A stretch of DNA of 64,000 nucleotides from an uncultured Clostridia bacterium (lineage in GTDB: Bacteria > Bacillota > Clostridia > Oscillospirales > Acutalibacteraceae): the NCBI GenBank assembly GCA_937876375.1, contig CALEHY010000010.1, forward strand, positions 160,215-224,214, written 5' to 3'. The translations under genes were made by a program, and so were the position numbers. Below the pieces are notes generated by a model that saw only the letters and a list, made by a program, of their open reading frames with translations, was not told the DNA's origin and made no database searches. Below, in pieces: positions 1-9,387 of this stretch (positions are counted from its first letter, which is position 1; each line of letters opens with the position of its first letter).

Positions 1-842
1 TCGTCAAATCTATTCTCTGCATATGCCTTTGATATCTTTGGTAGAAGAACAGTCGACAATGCTGTTATAAGCATTAGACACATTTTGATAATCTTTAGTG
101 ATTGCTCATAGTATCCATTTTGTGCATCACTGTGTGTGATTGCACCTATCATGGTTTTGTCCAGCATTTCGTAAATATAGCCAGATACAGCAGGTATAAA
201 TAGCTGTAAAACTTGGCTGAATTTGTCGAACGGCTGTGGCTTGTAATGTGGCACACGCACAAGATATTTTTTTAGGAATGGCCATATTGATATGTTGCCA
301 ATAAGTGTCAATAGTGCAAGAGATGCAACATATTTCCACAAATCATCCTTGCCTTTGATGAATATGAAGATAGCTGCAACATTGATGATTTTAAACACAT
401 AGTTTCGTATTGCTATGCGTTTGAAATCTTCCATACCCTGAAAGAACCAAGACACGTCAAATATAACAGCAATGATATATATCGCTTGTATCCAAGCAAT
501 GTACTTGTTTCCTGCAAGGGCGATAACATATCCACTGTATATGACCAGCGCCACTATAGAGGTGACTAGTCGTAGGATAAAGATATCCCAGAACTTTTTT
601 GATCGACCCACTGGGTCATCCTGTAGGATACCAATATGACGGTTGCCAAATGTCGCTGTGCCAAGTATCGAGAACATAGTGAAATATGTCACGATAGAAA
701 ATGTGTAGCTGTACACACCGATTCCATCAGCCTGTAGCACACGAGATATGTATGGAGTAGTGATGAGTGGAACTATTATAGTCAGTAGCTGATAGCTTGT
801 GTTGAACAAATAGTTCTTGATTACAGTCTTTCGGTCCTTCAT
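1..842 (-). CDS. Wzx-type polysaccharide flippase (3' end cut by window edge)
   Basis: About 280 N-terminal residues of a multi-spanning membrane protein of the polysaccharide-export (MATE/MOP) superfamily. It begins MKDRKTVIKNYLFNTSYQLL and continues with the PLITTPYISRVLQADGIGVY stretch that is characteristic of Wzx flippases, which move lipid-linked repeat units across the membrane. The ATG at 842-840 overlaps the stop of the upstream polymerase gene as ATGA, so translation is probably coupled. Hydrophobic helices alternate throughout; the rest of the usual 450-500 residues lies left of the window. Placement directly after a Wzy-like polymerase supports the role. Substrate unknown. Confidence 0.85.
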   Translation of the reverse strand, partial: MKDRKTVIKNYLFNTSYQLLTIIVPLITTPYISRVLQADGIGVYSYTFSIVTYFTMFSILGTATFGNRHIGILQDDPVGRSKKFWDIFILRLVTSIVALVIYSGYVIALAGNKYIAWIQAIYIIAVIFDVSWFFQGMEDFKRIAIRNYVFKIINVAAIFIFIKGKDDLWKYVASLALLTLIGNISIWPFLKKYLVRVPHYKPQPFDKFSQVLQLFIPAVSGYIYEMLDKTMIGAITHSDAQNGYYEQSLKIIKMCLMLITALSTVLLPKISKAYAENRFD

Positions 843-2266
843 TGAGTTTTGACCTCCAAGGCTATCTGTTCATCGTCCTCATCATAGAATTCACCGGTAT
901 CGGTGTTATATTTAGTTTTGTCTGATGATCTATCGGATGCTAGACCATATACGATGAACATAAGTGCTGTAGCAGGGTTGTAGAATGCTGTTTCTGCAGT
1001 TGATGCGATAATAGCATAGAATAGCACTGTCACCATACACCATGCAGCATACTGATCCTCCTTAAAGCGTCTGATTGAGTCGACGGACATAAGAAGTATG
1101 CATATCATAAAGAATACTGTACCAAGTATTCCAGCCTCTGCGAACACACCACCCCAGAAACCATCACCAACTGGCTGACCCTGGAAGAAACCTGTTAAAT
1201 ATCCTAATTTAAAGTAAAATGGTGAGTCAGAGTCGAATGCAACTGTAGTACCGAATGTTCCCAGTCCAGCACCAAATGGGAAGTGCTGTCTTGCTAGCTT
1301 GATACCATCGGTGATAAGCTTTAGTCTGATAGGTACAACCTTTTGTACTGTATAGTATTTTATGAACTGGTCGTAGCTGAAATAGATACCACCTAGGATA
1401 GCACCGGTGATGATGATACCCTTGTTCTTAACTTTAAATTTGATGAATGAGAAATATAGGACATAAGCTATGAAAATAATTGCTATTGCTTTTGTTCTCA
1501 AGGTAAAGCAAGTGCATAGTGCTAGTAGGAAAATATATTTTGCATTAGTTTTGTCAAATTTCATATTCAGCATAAGAACAGCGATAATAATCAGACAAAC
1601 AGCAGCAAAATATGTTGGATGCTGGAAGCAAAGTCTTAGCGACTTCATAAAGTATCTGTAGTCATATTTTCTAAAGAATGGTGGTAGGATAATATCGTGA
1701 ATAGATATTATGAATATGATAACTGCTGCGATTTTGCAAGGTGCATTTAGAGAACGATATAGCTTTTCTCTAGAGAAAACTCGTTGTCTTGATAGCTCTG
1801 CACCACCACGATAGAATATCATAAACTTTGCACATACGAATAGATCGAGAAATGCTGTATATGCTGGTCGATATTTGTAGAAAAATGTTGACAGTATCAT
1901 GAACAGAATGTACAGCGTGTATGTCACCAGTATCATTTGCTCTGTGTGATTAAGCTTCGATTGTCGTCGAGCTAGGGCAATGATGATAAAGACTAGTACG
2001 AGTCCTTCTACTACTTCATCGGAGTAGGTGATGATTTCGTTAAGCTGTCCCTCTGTTACTGCTTGCAACGCCTTTTGATACGTTAGGGCAAAGAATGTAA
2101 GCATCCATATTGAATGCTTGTAGAATATAGCAAAGAAGAAGGAAAATGCCATCATAGCAAAAAATATGATGCTCTGCATAGAGCCTTTCATAATCTGTGA
2201 CAAGAAGAATAGCGACATTATCACTGTTACGAAGAAATCTCGTTGATTAATTCTTATCTTTAGCAT
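839..2266 (-). CDS. O-antigen ligase/polymerase-like membrane protein (Wzy type)
   Basis: A 475-residue integral membrane protein with about eleven hydrophobic segments and a larger outside loop after the middle. That loop carries HFPFGAGLGTFGT, resembling the conserved loop of the Wzy/O-antigen ligase family, which polymerises lipid-linked oligosaccharide units outside the membrane. The C terminus is a short acidic cytoplasmic tail (TGEFYDEDDEQIALEVKTQ). It sits between a sugar-transfer gene upstream and the flippase downstream, overlapping the flippase start by 4 bp. Polymerase is the natural reading in a Wzx/Wzy capsule locus. Ligase cannot be excluded from sequence alone. Confidence 0.75.
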   Translation of the reverse strand: MLKIRINQRDFFVTVIMSLFFLSQIMKGSMQSIIFFAMMAFSFFFAIFYKHSIWMLTFFALTYQKALQAVTEGQLNEIITYSDEVVEGLVLVFIIIALARRQSKLNHTEQMILVTYTLYILFMILSTFFYKYRPAYTAFLDLFVCAKFMIFYRGGAELSRQRVFSREKLYRSLNAPCKIAAVIIFIISIHDIILPPFFRKYDYRYFMKSLRLCFQHPTYFAAVCLIIIAVLMLNMKFDKTNAKYIFLLALCTCFTLRTKAIAIIFIAYVLYFSFIKFKVKNKGIIITGAILGGIYFSYDQFIKYYTVQKVVPIRLKLITDGIKLARQHFPFGAGLGTFGTTVAFDSDSPFYFKLGYLTGFFQGQPVGDGFWGGVFAEAGILGTVFFMICILLMSVDSIRRFKEDQYAAWCMVTVLFYAIIASTAETAFYNPATALMFIVYGLASDRSSDKTKYNTDTGEFYDEDDEQIALEVKTQ

Positions 2267-2286
2267 TTTTCCATCTCCCTTCTATT

Positions 2287-3294
2287 TTATTGGTATTTGC
2301 TTTGGTCGTAATATTTGTTTCTAGTTTTCTTTTTTATTAAATCCTTGATATTGAACAGTATTCGCTCTGGTGTGAGCTTTTTTCTGTTTCTGTACAGTGT
2401 TTTTGCCATAAAGATGACAAAACTACCTCTACTTTTTCGTAGGACGAATTTTGGTGTCAGCTTGAATGACTTGTCCGTTGTCACGTCTGGATATATTAGA
2501 TATCTAGCACTTGTGTCGTAATCCTTTATCTTGATTGTAGTTGGTCTGCACCAGTAGTGAAGATACATAAATTCATCATTACCGATCTCGCCATTGTGGT
2601 AGTAATATCTTTTTACAGTACCGTTCTCCCATACGAAGATTTGGTGCTCATTTTTATACTCATCCTCTGGTGTAATCCAGCTTAGTGAAAAATTCTTGTG
2701 ATATTTTGCAAGATTGGCATACACTATTTTTCGAAATACTGGGATATTTTTACTTTCACAAATTTTCTCCATTCCAGCCTCGTCGAATGCAAAGCCTTTG
2801 TCTGTGGAGTAAACATTGATATAGTTTTGTGTTTCCTCTCCATCGACGATAGTTCTGTATAGCGATCTCATTTCCTCGGTGTTTCTGTATAGTACAGAAT
2901 GAGCGTCGAATCCAATCTTGTCGTAATTCTCCAGCACCTCATCGGTGTAGAACGCTCTGATATTGCCCCATACCTGGTCGATGTCACAGTGACCGAAGAA
3001 ATCATATCCCTCTAATTCCTTTTGGAATATCTCGCCATATGCTGGCTTAAAATCGCATAGCTTGTATGGTCGCTCCAGTGATATTGTAAAGTCAAATAAG
3101 GCTTGTGCTTTATCTCTAATATCATCAAGAGTGCAATATGTGACCTTTACATTTTCTGGATAATCGTATTCAGTTTTATCATCAGTAAACACAAGCCAGT
3201 CGACAGTAGGATTGCATTTACAGCTAGTTAGCCATAGGGGAAAGTAGTTAGGTAGCTTTCCAAAATATGGCACGACATAGGCTATTGAATACAT
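2287..3294 (-). CDS. DUF6625-like protein, putative glycosyltransferase
   Basis: 335 residues starting MYSIAYVVPYFGKLPNYFPL, a start seen in the DUF6625 family found in polysaccharide clusters. The N-terminal half looks like a GT-A fold: the VPYFG strand, a WLVFTDD segment, and GHCDIDQVWGNI around residues 97-108, whose DID could bind a metal-nucleotide sugar. The C-terminal part is basic (KKLTPERILFNIKDLIKKK), as in membrane-associated transferases. No signal peptide. It lies 8 bp after a GT4 gene in the capsule operon, which fits a sugar-transfer or capping step. The family assignment is from memory of conserved motifs and the donor is unknown. Confidence 0.6.
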   Translation of the reverse strand: MYSIAYVVPYFGKLPNYFPLWLTSCKCNPTVDWLVFTDDKTEYDYPENVKVTYCTLDDIRDKAQALFDFTISLERPYKLCDFKPAYGEIFQKELEGYDFFGHCDIDQVWGNIRAFYTDEVLENYDKIGFDAHSVLYRNTEEMRSLYRTIVDGEETQNYINVYSTDKGFAFDEAGMEKICESKNIPVFRKIVYANLAKYHKNFSLSWITPEDEYKNEHQIFVWENGTVKRYYYHNGEIGNDEFMYLHYWCRPTTIKIKDYDTSARYLIYPDVTTDKSFKLTPKFVLRKSRGSFVIFMAKTLYRNRKKLTPERILFNIKDLIKKKTRNKYYDQSKYQ

Positions 3295-3302
3295 TATTCA
3301 CC

Positions 3303-4388
3303 TCAAATTAATTCGATAAACTGATTAACTCTCTTCTTTGTTGATAGCTCCTGTCTGTAATCAAGACAGTTTGCTACATATTCGTCATTGTTATTAACTA
3401 TATCCTCTAGGTCAGTTGAATCCCAGTTGTTCTTTGCGATACCAAGCCTGTTTGATTTGATATATGCAGCGTTTAGTGGCACGTTACTGGTCAGCACTGG
3501 TGTGCCAACAGCGATTGACTCAACTATGGATATCATATTGTTGTCCTTGATTGTGTTTACTAGCAGAGCCTTTGATGATGCTAGTATTGGCATTAGCTCT
3601 TGGTGGCTAAGTTTTCCAGTAAAGATGATATTATCGTTCATTTCTAGCTTGGAGGATAGAGCCTTTAGCTCTTGCTTCTTGTCACCCTCACCGATTATGT
3701 ATAGCTTGTAGCCACGATTTCCTTTGTTAACGAAATCGCAAAAGCTCTTTATAATACCATCAATTTGCTTTCTCTCAATCAGCTGTGAGCATACGACAAA
3801 GGTGTTCTCTTTGTTCTCACTTGGTACGAATAGGTCGAGATTTACACCGTGGTCGATAACTGTGTCCTCGGTATTCTGACAATACTGACTGATGAACGCC
3901 TTTGCCTCATTCGACCTAGCGACAACACGAATGCCCTTCATAAAATTTGGAGCAACAATGCCATACCAAATTTTTGATGGTAGCTGCTTGAATATAGCAT
4001 TGTGCTTTGCAAGCTCGTGCCAAGCAATCAGCTTATTTTTTGCAGATTTGTATGCCATATATGTGTTAACGGAGAATATCTCGCTTGAAATGATTAGGTC
4101 AAATCTGTCCTTGTTCTCCCTAACATATTTTTTAATTTCTGGCATATATGGTAGGCAATGAGGTAGGAATATGCTCTGCATTTTGCACTCACCCCAAAGC
4201 ACCTCAAATGGATAATCCTCCACCGTATCAGGCTTGAATGGTAGCCCAGCATACAGGGTAACATTATGTCCCTCTTGATAAAATGCTAGACACAGGTCAT
4301 ATATCATAGTGTCCTTGATGGTGCTAGCTTTTTTTATCTGCTTTGTTTCGGAGGTGTAAATTATCGGATTTATGACAAGTATGTTCAT
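3303..4388 (-). CDS. GT4 family glycosyltransferase
   Basis: 361 residues with a GT-B, family GT4 layout. The N-terminal half holds LVINPIIYTSETKQIKKAST and YQEGHNVTLYAGLPF. The C-terminal half has FVVCSQLIERKQIDGII, YKLYIIGEGDKKQELK, IIFTGKLSHQELM and the donor-site motif SIVESIAVGTPVLTSN with its paired glutamate region. It is probably a cytoplasmic retaining transferase that adds one sugar of the capsule repeat unit to a lipid-linked acceptor. The ATG lies 1 bp after the stop of the radical SAM gene, so the two are almost certainly cotranslated. Neither sugar nor linkage can be read from sequence. Confidence 0.82.
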   Translation of the reverse strand: MNILVINPIIYTSETKQIKKASTIKDTMIYDLCLAFYQEGHNVTLYAGLPFKPDTVEDYPFEVLWGECKMQSIFLPHCLPYMPEIKKYVRENKDRFDLIISSEIFSVNTYMAYKSAKNKLIAWHELAKHNAIFKQLPSKIWYGIVAPNFMKGIRVVARSNEAKAFISQYCQNTEDTVIDHGVNLDLFVPSENKENTFVVCSQLIERKQIDGIIKSFCDFVNKGNRGYKLYIIGEGDKKQELKALSSKLEMNDNIIFTGKLSHQELMPILASSKALLVNTIKDNNMISIVESIAVGTPVLTSNVPLNAAYIKSNRLGIAKNNWDSTDLEDIVNNNDEYVANCLDYRQELSTKKRVNQFIELI

Positions 4389-4389
4389 A

Positions 4390-5562
4390 TTATTCGCCTA
4401 GCTGTGACGCAATATCAGCGTCAACGATTTCTTCACCAGTTTTGTCCTTTAGCTGCGCCATGGATTCAGCTGATAGTCCGTTGTTGATGACAGCGTTCAT
4501 ATCACAGGTGGATAGAGCATCTAACTCCTCTTTTGTTACCTTGCCATCGTTGTAGTCACGAACAATCTTGTTCTCTAGCATAGAGTACTTGTTCTTGGTC
4601 CAGAACTTTAGCTTGTGCTTTACTACCCATAGAGCTGGCACCCAAATGTACTTGTGCATAGCAGGGGATACAGAGCCAATCATCCAGCACTGACGGTCAC
4701 AGTTGCGAACCTTTGCTCTAACCTTTTCTGCTTGGTCGCTGTTCCATAGCTCGTCCCAGCTTTGCTCATTTAGGTTACCCATTACCTCTTTATCCTTTGT
4801 GCCGTTGCAAGGCATTACATCTCCGTAAGGGTCGATAAAGAAGGTGTCGAACGCCATATCGCATGGTAGCAATCTCTCTTGTCCGTAGATATAGTTGATT
4901 AGACCGTGGTTGAAATATGCTCTAAACCATTTCTTTGGACTCTTTGATGCAAGTAGCTCGTTGATGAGCTGTTCAAAGTTTTCTGCAACCATTGGTCTGT
5001 CATTAATCTTGTTTTTTGCCTCTACGAAATAGAAACTGTTATGTAGTGACGCTGTGGCGAACTCCATATTCATCTCGTCACTTAGTTTATATAATGGAAC
5101 GAGGTCCTTGGCATTCTTGTCTTGAACAGTCATACCAAATCCAACGTCCTTCATACCCATATTAACTAGCTTTTTTAGTGTTTCGTATCCTTTGTTAAAT
5201 CCGTCCTCTAGTCCACGAATTTCGTTATTAGTTTCCTCTAGTCCTTCGATAGAGATACGGATACCAATCTGTGGAAATTCCTTGCACAAATCAACAATTC
5301 TATCGGTGAAAAATCCGTTTGTTGATATTACGATACGGTCACTCTTTTTATATAGCTCTCTTACAATATCCTTTAGGTCAGTTCTGATAAAAGGCTCACC
5401 ACCAGTAATGTTTGTAAAATACATATCTGGTAGCTTCTTTATGGTGTCGAGTGTGATTTCCTCTTCTACCTTTGATGGAGCCTTGTATCTGTTACACATA
5501 GAGCATCTAGCGTTGCAACGATATGTAACGATTACAGTTCCGTTTAGTTTCTTGTTAGCCAT
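4390..5562 (-). CDS. Radical SAM/SPASM domain protein in the capsule operon
   Basis: 390 residues. The radical SAM cluster motif CNARCSMC is at residues 16-23, followed by the NITGGEPFIR motif. A SPASM/twitch-like region around residues 230-295 contains LPCDMAFDTFFIDPYGDVMPC and later CDRQCW, so at least one auxiliary Fe-S cluster is likely. Family members do peptide, sugar or lipid radical chemistry. In a polysaccharide cluster a sugar modification, such as epimerisation, dehydration or deoxygenation, is the natural guess but is not shown. The gene is tightly packed between two GT4 genes. The start at 5562 keeps the motif at the usual distance from the N terminus. No RiPP precursor peptide was noticed nearby. 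Confidence 0.85.
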   Translation of the reverse strand: MANKKLNGTVIVTYRCNARCSMCNRYKAPSKVEEEITLDTIKKLPDMYFTNITGGEPFIRTDLKDIVRELYKKSDRIVISTNGFFTDRIVDLCKEFPQIGIRISIEGLEETNNEIRGLEDGFNKGYETLKKLVNMGMKDVGFGMTVQDKNAKDLVPLYKLSDEMNMEFATASLHNSFYFVEAKNKINDRPMVAENFEQLINELLASKSPKKWFRAYFNHGLINYIYGQERLLPCDMAFDTFFIDPYGDVMPCNGTKDKEVMGNLNEQSWDELWNSDQAEKVRAKVRNCDRQCWMIGSVSPAMHKYIWVPALWVVKHKLKFWTKNKYSMLENKIVRDYNDGKVTKEELDALSTCDMNAVINNGLSAESMAQLKDKTGEEIVDADIASQLGE

Positions 5563-5576
5563 TGTTTCAATCCCTT

Positions 5577-6740
5577 TTATGATTTGTATATATCTAGTAG
5601 CTTTTCAGCATAGTTTTCAACAGTGTAAAATGATTTTTTCTTGCAATTTTCGCTCATATCATCAGTGATAGAATTAATCGCATTAATCATATCATCAGTG
5701 CTTCCAGCCTCGAATAGAATACCGGTTTTGCCGTCATCTATTAGCTCTGGGATACCACCGATATTAGCACCTACTACTGGGGTGCCATACATAATACTCT
5801 CCATTACAGAGAATGGACAATTCTCGTACCAAATGCTTGGATAAACGCTACATTTTGCTTTTCGGATTAAATTCTCTAGCTCTACACCAGTCTTAAATCC
5901 AACATTCTTGATATGTGGAGCATTCATTTCGTCCTCTAGTGGACCACTACCGGCACAAACGAAATTGACCTCTTTTGCTTCAAGTATGTTGTGTATACCT
6001 TTTTCGTTTGAAAATCTGCCAAAGTACAGAATGTAGTCCTCTTTGTCAATGCTTTTCTGCTCAACCTTGTCGATAAAGTTGTGCATAGCGATAGTCTTGT
6101 CTTTAAATACAGGATTAGTATCTAGCTTTGTTTTCATGAACTCACTAGGGCAGATGATAGCGTCGATATATTTGTATGTACCTTTATTGTTCCAGTACAT
6201 TGCTTCCATTGTACCGATAACGCTCTTTGCCTTTGAGCCGTGAATACAGCTGCCCTTTGTACATTCTACAAATCCGTTTGATACACATTTTTCACATATG
6301 TGGTCGTTTGTGTACATTGTGTGATTAGGGCATATTAGCTGATAATCGTGTGCAGTGTATATGACTTTGCACTGCTTACCAGTGTCCTTTTGCCATTTTT
6401 TTATCTCTAGGATAATTGATGGTGTTAGCTGGTAGTTAAAGTTGTTAAGATGGCATACGTCTGGGCAAAAGTCGTCAAGAACAAGTCTAATCTTTTGCCT
6501 AGCCTCTTTTGAGTAAATAGTTTTGATAGGGTAGGTGAGCTTTGCAAGCTTGCTACCACCGTGAAAATCCATATCGCTAGTATATGCGTTAGCATCGTTG
6601 CCAACACACCTGCCATCGTGCTCCATACCAAAGAACTGAACCTCGTGGCCCATAGCCTTTAGTTGTTCACCTAGCTTGAAAATATATGTTTCTGACCCAC
6701 CATTTGGGTGCAGAAATTTATTAATCATTAGGATTTTCAT
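5577..6740 (-). CDS. GT4 family glycosyltransferase with cysteine-rich insert
   Basis: 387 residues, GT-B/GT4 fold. It opens MKILMINKFLHPNGGSETYI, a glycine-rich acceptor-side loop. A cysteine-rich insert follows in the N-terminal domain (YQLICPNH, then CEKCVSNGFVECTKGSC), which could bind zinc and occurs in a subset of GT4 capsule transferases. The donor domain has ILYFGRFSNEKGIHNIL and FSVMESIMYGTPVVGANIGG with the catalytic-site glutamates. Expected role: transfer of one sugar to the lipid-linked repeat unit on the cytoplasmic face. It sits 14 bp upstream of the radical SAM gene in the same operon. Specificity unknown. Confidence 0.85.
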   Translation of the reverse strand: MKILMINKFLHPNGGSETYIFKLGEQLKAMGHEVQFFGMEHDGRCVGNDANAYTSDMDFHGGSKLAKLTYPIKTIYSKEARQKIRLVLDDFCPDVCHLNNFNYQLTPSIILEIKKWQKDTGKQCKVIYTAHDYQLICPNHTMYTNDHICEKCVSNGFVECTKGSCIHGSKAKSVIGTMEAMYWNNKGTYKYIDAIICPSEFMKTKLDTNPVFKDKTIAMHNFIDKVEQKSIDKEDYILYFGRFSNEKGIHNILEAKEVNFVCAGSGPLEDEMNAPHIKNVGFKTGVELENLIRKAKCSVYPSIWYENCPFSVMESIMYGTPVVGANIGGIPELIDDGKTGILFEAGSTDDMINAINSITDDMSENCKKKSFYTVENYAEKLLDIYKS

Positions 6741-6750
6741 TGTTTCACTC

Positions 6751-7866
6751 TCATTTTTTGTATAATTTTAGCGTTTCGTCAACAATATCGTCCCAGTTGT
6801 ATTTTGAACAGATATAGTCGCATGCGCTTAATTTGTATTTCTCAACAAGCTCACTGTTGTCACACAACATTTGTAGCTTGTTTTTTAGGTCGGTCTCGTC
6901 ACTCTTTTTGAATGATACAGCCTTGTCATCGACAACACTGGTGCATTCGCTAATATCACTTGTTAGACAACAGTTACCATAGCTCATAGCCTCCAGCAAA
7001 CTGATTGGCATACCCTCCAAATCGGATGGTAAGCAGTAGATATATGCGTTAGAATACAACTCCTCTAATAACTGCCCTTGAACGAAGCCAGTGAATATTA
7101 TTCTATCATCACCATTAGCTAAAGCCTTTAGCTTGTTTGCATATTCTTCTGTATCGGATGAGCCACCAGCGATAACTAGCTTTTTATCAGTGTTTACATT
7201 TTTGAATGCATTGATTAAATATTCTGCACCCTTTTCTGGAACAAGTCGACTGAGATATAGAATATAGTCATCTTTATTAAGTCCATATTCATTGGTGATG
7301 ATTTCAGCAGTTTTGATTTCTGGTCGTTCTATTCCGTTAGGGATGAACACTGTCTCTCTGCCATATGTATCAAGAAAATACTGCTTGACACCATCGCTTA
7401 AAACGATTATTTCATCAGCATATTTTGCAGCAATCTTTTCACCAAGCATAATGTATGTGCTTGCTAGCTTGCCCCATTTTGCTCTTTGGTGGTCTAGTCC
7501 ATGTATGGTAGCCACACATTTTTTGCCGAAAAGCTTTGGTAGCCAAAGCATTGCACAAGGTCCCTCTGCATGAAAATGTACAGCGTCATATTTGCCAAAT
7601 GCACAGCATATTGCACCTGATACAGATGCTGTCATGGCAGCTAGTCCTTTTTTGTCCAGTGTGGCAACGCTCTTTAGCTTAACGCCCTTGTATTCCTTTA
7701 GGTCGCTGGCGTCAAACTCTTTGCCACTAACGTGGTGTCCCTTTCGGTTATAACAGGTGACATCGTTACCATTTGATGCCATGCGTGTGCTGAGCTCTTC
7801 AACAACTATTTCAATTCCACCCTCACGAGATGGAATCCTTTTGTGCCCAAGCATTGCTATTTTCAT
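6751..7866 (-). CDS. GT4 family glycosyltransferase
   Basis: 371 residues beginning MKIAMLGHKRIPSREGGIEI, the N-terminal signature of GT4 transferases that often add the second sugar after the priming transferase. The donor domain shows YILYLSRLVPEKGAEYLINA, RIIFTGFVQGQLLEELY and GMPISLLEAMSYGNCCLTSD with the conserved glutamates. The ATG at 7866-7864 overlaps the stop of the priming transferase as TAATG, a translational-coupling arrangement. This tight link suggests it acts directly after the priming step. Sugar specificity cannot be deduced. Confidence 0.85.
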   Translation of the reverse strand: MKIAMLGHKRIPSREGGIEIVVEELSTRMASNGNDVTCYNRKGHHVSGKEFDASDLKEYKGVKLKSVATLDKKGLAAMTASVSGAICCAFGKYDAVHFHAEGPCAMLWLPKLFGKKCVATIHGLDHQRAKWGKLASTYIMLGEKIAAKYADEIIVLSDGVKQYFLDTYGRETVFIPNGIERPEIKTAEIITNEYGLNKDDYILYLSRLVPEKGAEYLINAFKNVNTDKKLVIAGGSSDTEEYANKLKALANGDDRIIFTGFVQGQLLEELYSNAYIYCLPSDLEGMPISLLEAMSYGNCCLTSDISECTSVVDDKAVSFKKSDETDLKNKLQMLCDNSELVEKYKLSACDYICSKYNWDDIVDETLKLYKK

Positions 7867-9374
7867 TATTCAGCACCCTCATGTTTTAGTACGACTAAAA
7901 CAGTTTTTAGTAATATTTTTATGTCGAGCCACATTGACCAGTTGTCTATGTACTCACAGTCTAGCTTAACGATTTCTTCAAAATTTTGGATATTTGATCG
8001 TCCACTAACCTGCCACATACCAGTGATACCTGGACGCATTGATAGTCTGCGTTTGTGGTGGTTCTTGTATTGTTCAAATTCGTTCACTGTAGGTGGTCTA
8101 GTACCTATAATACTCATATCACCCTTGAGAACATTGTAGAACTGTGGTAGCTCGTCGATGCTAAGTTTTCTAATAACCTTGCCGACCTTCGTGATTCTTG
8201 GGTCGTTGTCCATCTTGAACATTAAGCCATCCATCTTGTTCTGGTCCATGAGCTCTGCCTTGCGCTTTTCAGCGTCGACATACATTGAGCGAAGCTTGTA
8301 CATATTGAATATACGACCGTTTTTGCCCACTCTTTTTTGTTTGAAGAATAGGGGGCCAGGTGACTCAAGTAGTAACGGAATAGCTGTTATCAAAATGATA
8401 GGTAGTGATACGATAATTCCAAATATAGCACCGACAATATCAAACATTCTTTTTAATACTAGCTGTGATGGATTGTGGTCGATTGATGCTAGTGTTGCCA
8501 TTGGTAGACCAGCAACATATTCACAGTTAAAGTGTCCGTTTGAGCTGTCAGCAATGATTTGCTCAAATGTTGGTAGATTAATGTGTACAGTGATGCCCAT
8601 GCTCTCAAGCTCTGTTACGATTTCGTTAACTTCGGAGCTAGATGCGAATGGAAGATTGATATATACCTCGTCTAATGCAGCAGATCTAATCCAGTCAAGA
8701 AATCTTATGTCAGTAGCGATTACTGGTACTTCACAAACACTGTATGGAAAATTAATCTTCTTTTTTGTTGCTACGCTACTATCATCGCCATTGCTGTATT
8801 TTAGTGTGCTGTCGTATCTAAAGATACCATCTTCACAGAAGTTATCTAGTAGCGCAACACCTCTAACCTTGATTGACCAGTCGTCCTTTAGCTTGTCGAT
8901 GAATGGTTCAGCACGATCAATAGTTGTTAGTACGCCGACCATTGACGCAACCTTGCTATCAGTGTAGAATCCAGTTAGCCAACGCTTTAGAAAATATCTG
9001 CCGATACCACTTAGTACGATAAATGCTACATATGGTGTAATTACAAGCGATAGTGAACGGATAACTGTATTCTTTGCTAAAATAGCAAGTGATGAGAATA
9101 CCAAATATGTTAGCGTAGCGTTTTGTAGCATACTAAACATTTCAGCAGATCTGCTTCGTTTCTTTAGGTTGATTCCAGAATGGAAGCCTATTGATACTAG
9201 CACATATGAAATAGCTAAGAGTAGATAGAAGCTAACCCAGTTTTGTATGGAGTTGTCGCTGATTCGCTTTAATATTAAGTTGAAGAAAACGAATGACACA
9301 ACATTTGAAATCAGAAGACATAAAAAATCTATTATGAATTCCATCCAAAATTGTGTTTTGTTTCTTTTTTCCAT
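7866..9374 (-). CDS. Polyprenyl-phosphate sugar-1-phosphate transferase (initiating enzyme)
   Basis: 502 residues. The N-terminal third has about four membrane helices; a soluble domain follows around residues 140-290; the C-terminal bacterial sugar transferase domain starts with a re-entrant hydrophobic segment (FDIVGAIFGIIVSLPIILIT). Signature motifs are present: PGPLFFKQKRVGKNG, MYKLRSM, KLSIDELPQFYNVLKGDMS, GTRPP and PGITGMWQVSGRS. Enzymes of this WbaP/CpsE type move a sugar-1-phosphate from UDP-sugar to undecaprenyl phosphate and so start the repeat unit. It follows the kinase gene by 13 bp. The first sugar could be Glc, Gal or another; sequence does not decide. Confidence 0.92.
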   Translation of the reverse strand: MEKRNKTQFWMEFIIDFLCLLISNVVSFVFFNLILKRISDNSIQNWVSFYLLLAISYVLVSIGFHSGINLKKRSRSAEMFSMLQNATLTYLVFSSLAILAKNTVIRSLSLVITPYVAFIVLSGIGRYFLKRWLTGFYTDSKVASMVGVLTTIDRAEPFIDKLKDDWSIKVRGVALLDNFCEDGIFRYDSTLKYSNGDDSSVATKKKINFPYSVCEVPVIATDIRFLDWIRSAALDEVYINLPFASSSEVNEIVTELESMGITVHINLPTFEQIIADSSNGHFNCEYVAGLPMATLASIDHNPSQLVLKRMFDIVGAIFGIIVSLPIILITAIPLLLESPGPLFFKQKRVGKNGRIFNMYKLRSMYVDAEKRKAELMDQNKMDGLMFKMDNDPRITKVGKVIRKLSIDELPQFYNVLKGDMSIIGTRPPTVNEFEQYKNHHKRRLSMRPGITGMWQVSGRSNIQNFEEIVKLDCEYIDNWSMWLDIKILLKTVLVVLKHEGAE

Positions 9375-9387
9375 TAAATCACCTTAA

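Noticed and set aside
8158..8967. A 269-codon plus-strand frame opposite the sugar-phosphate transferase.
   Set aside because: The minus-strand frame has diagnostic motifs; the plus-strand frame is Ser/Leu-rich shadow.
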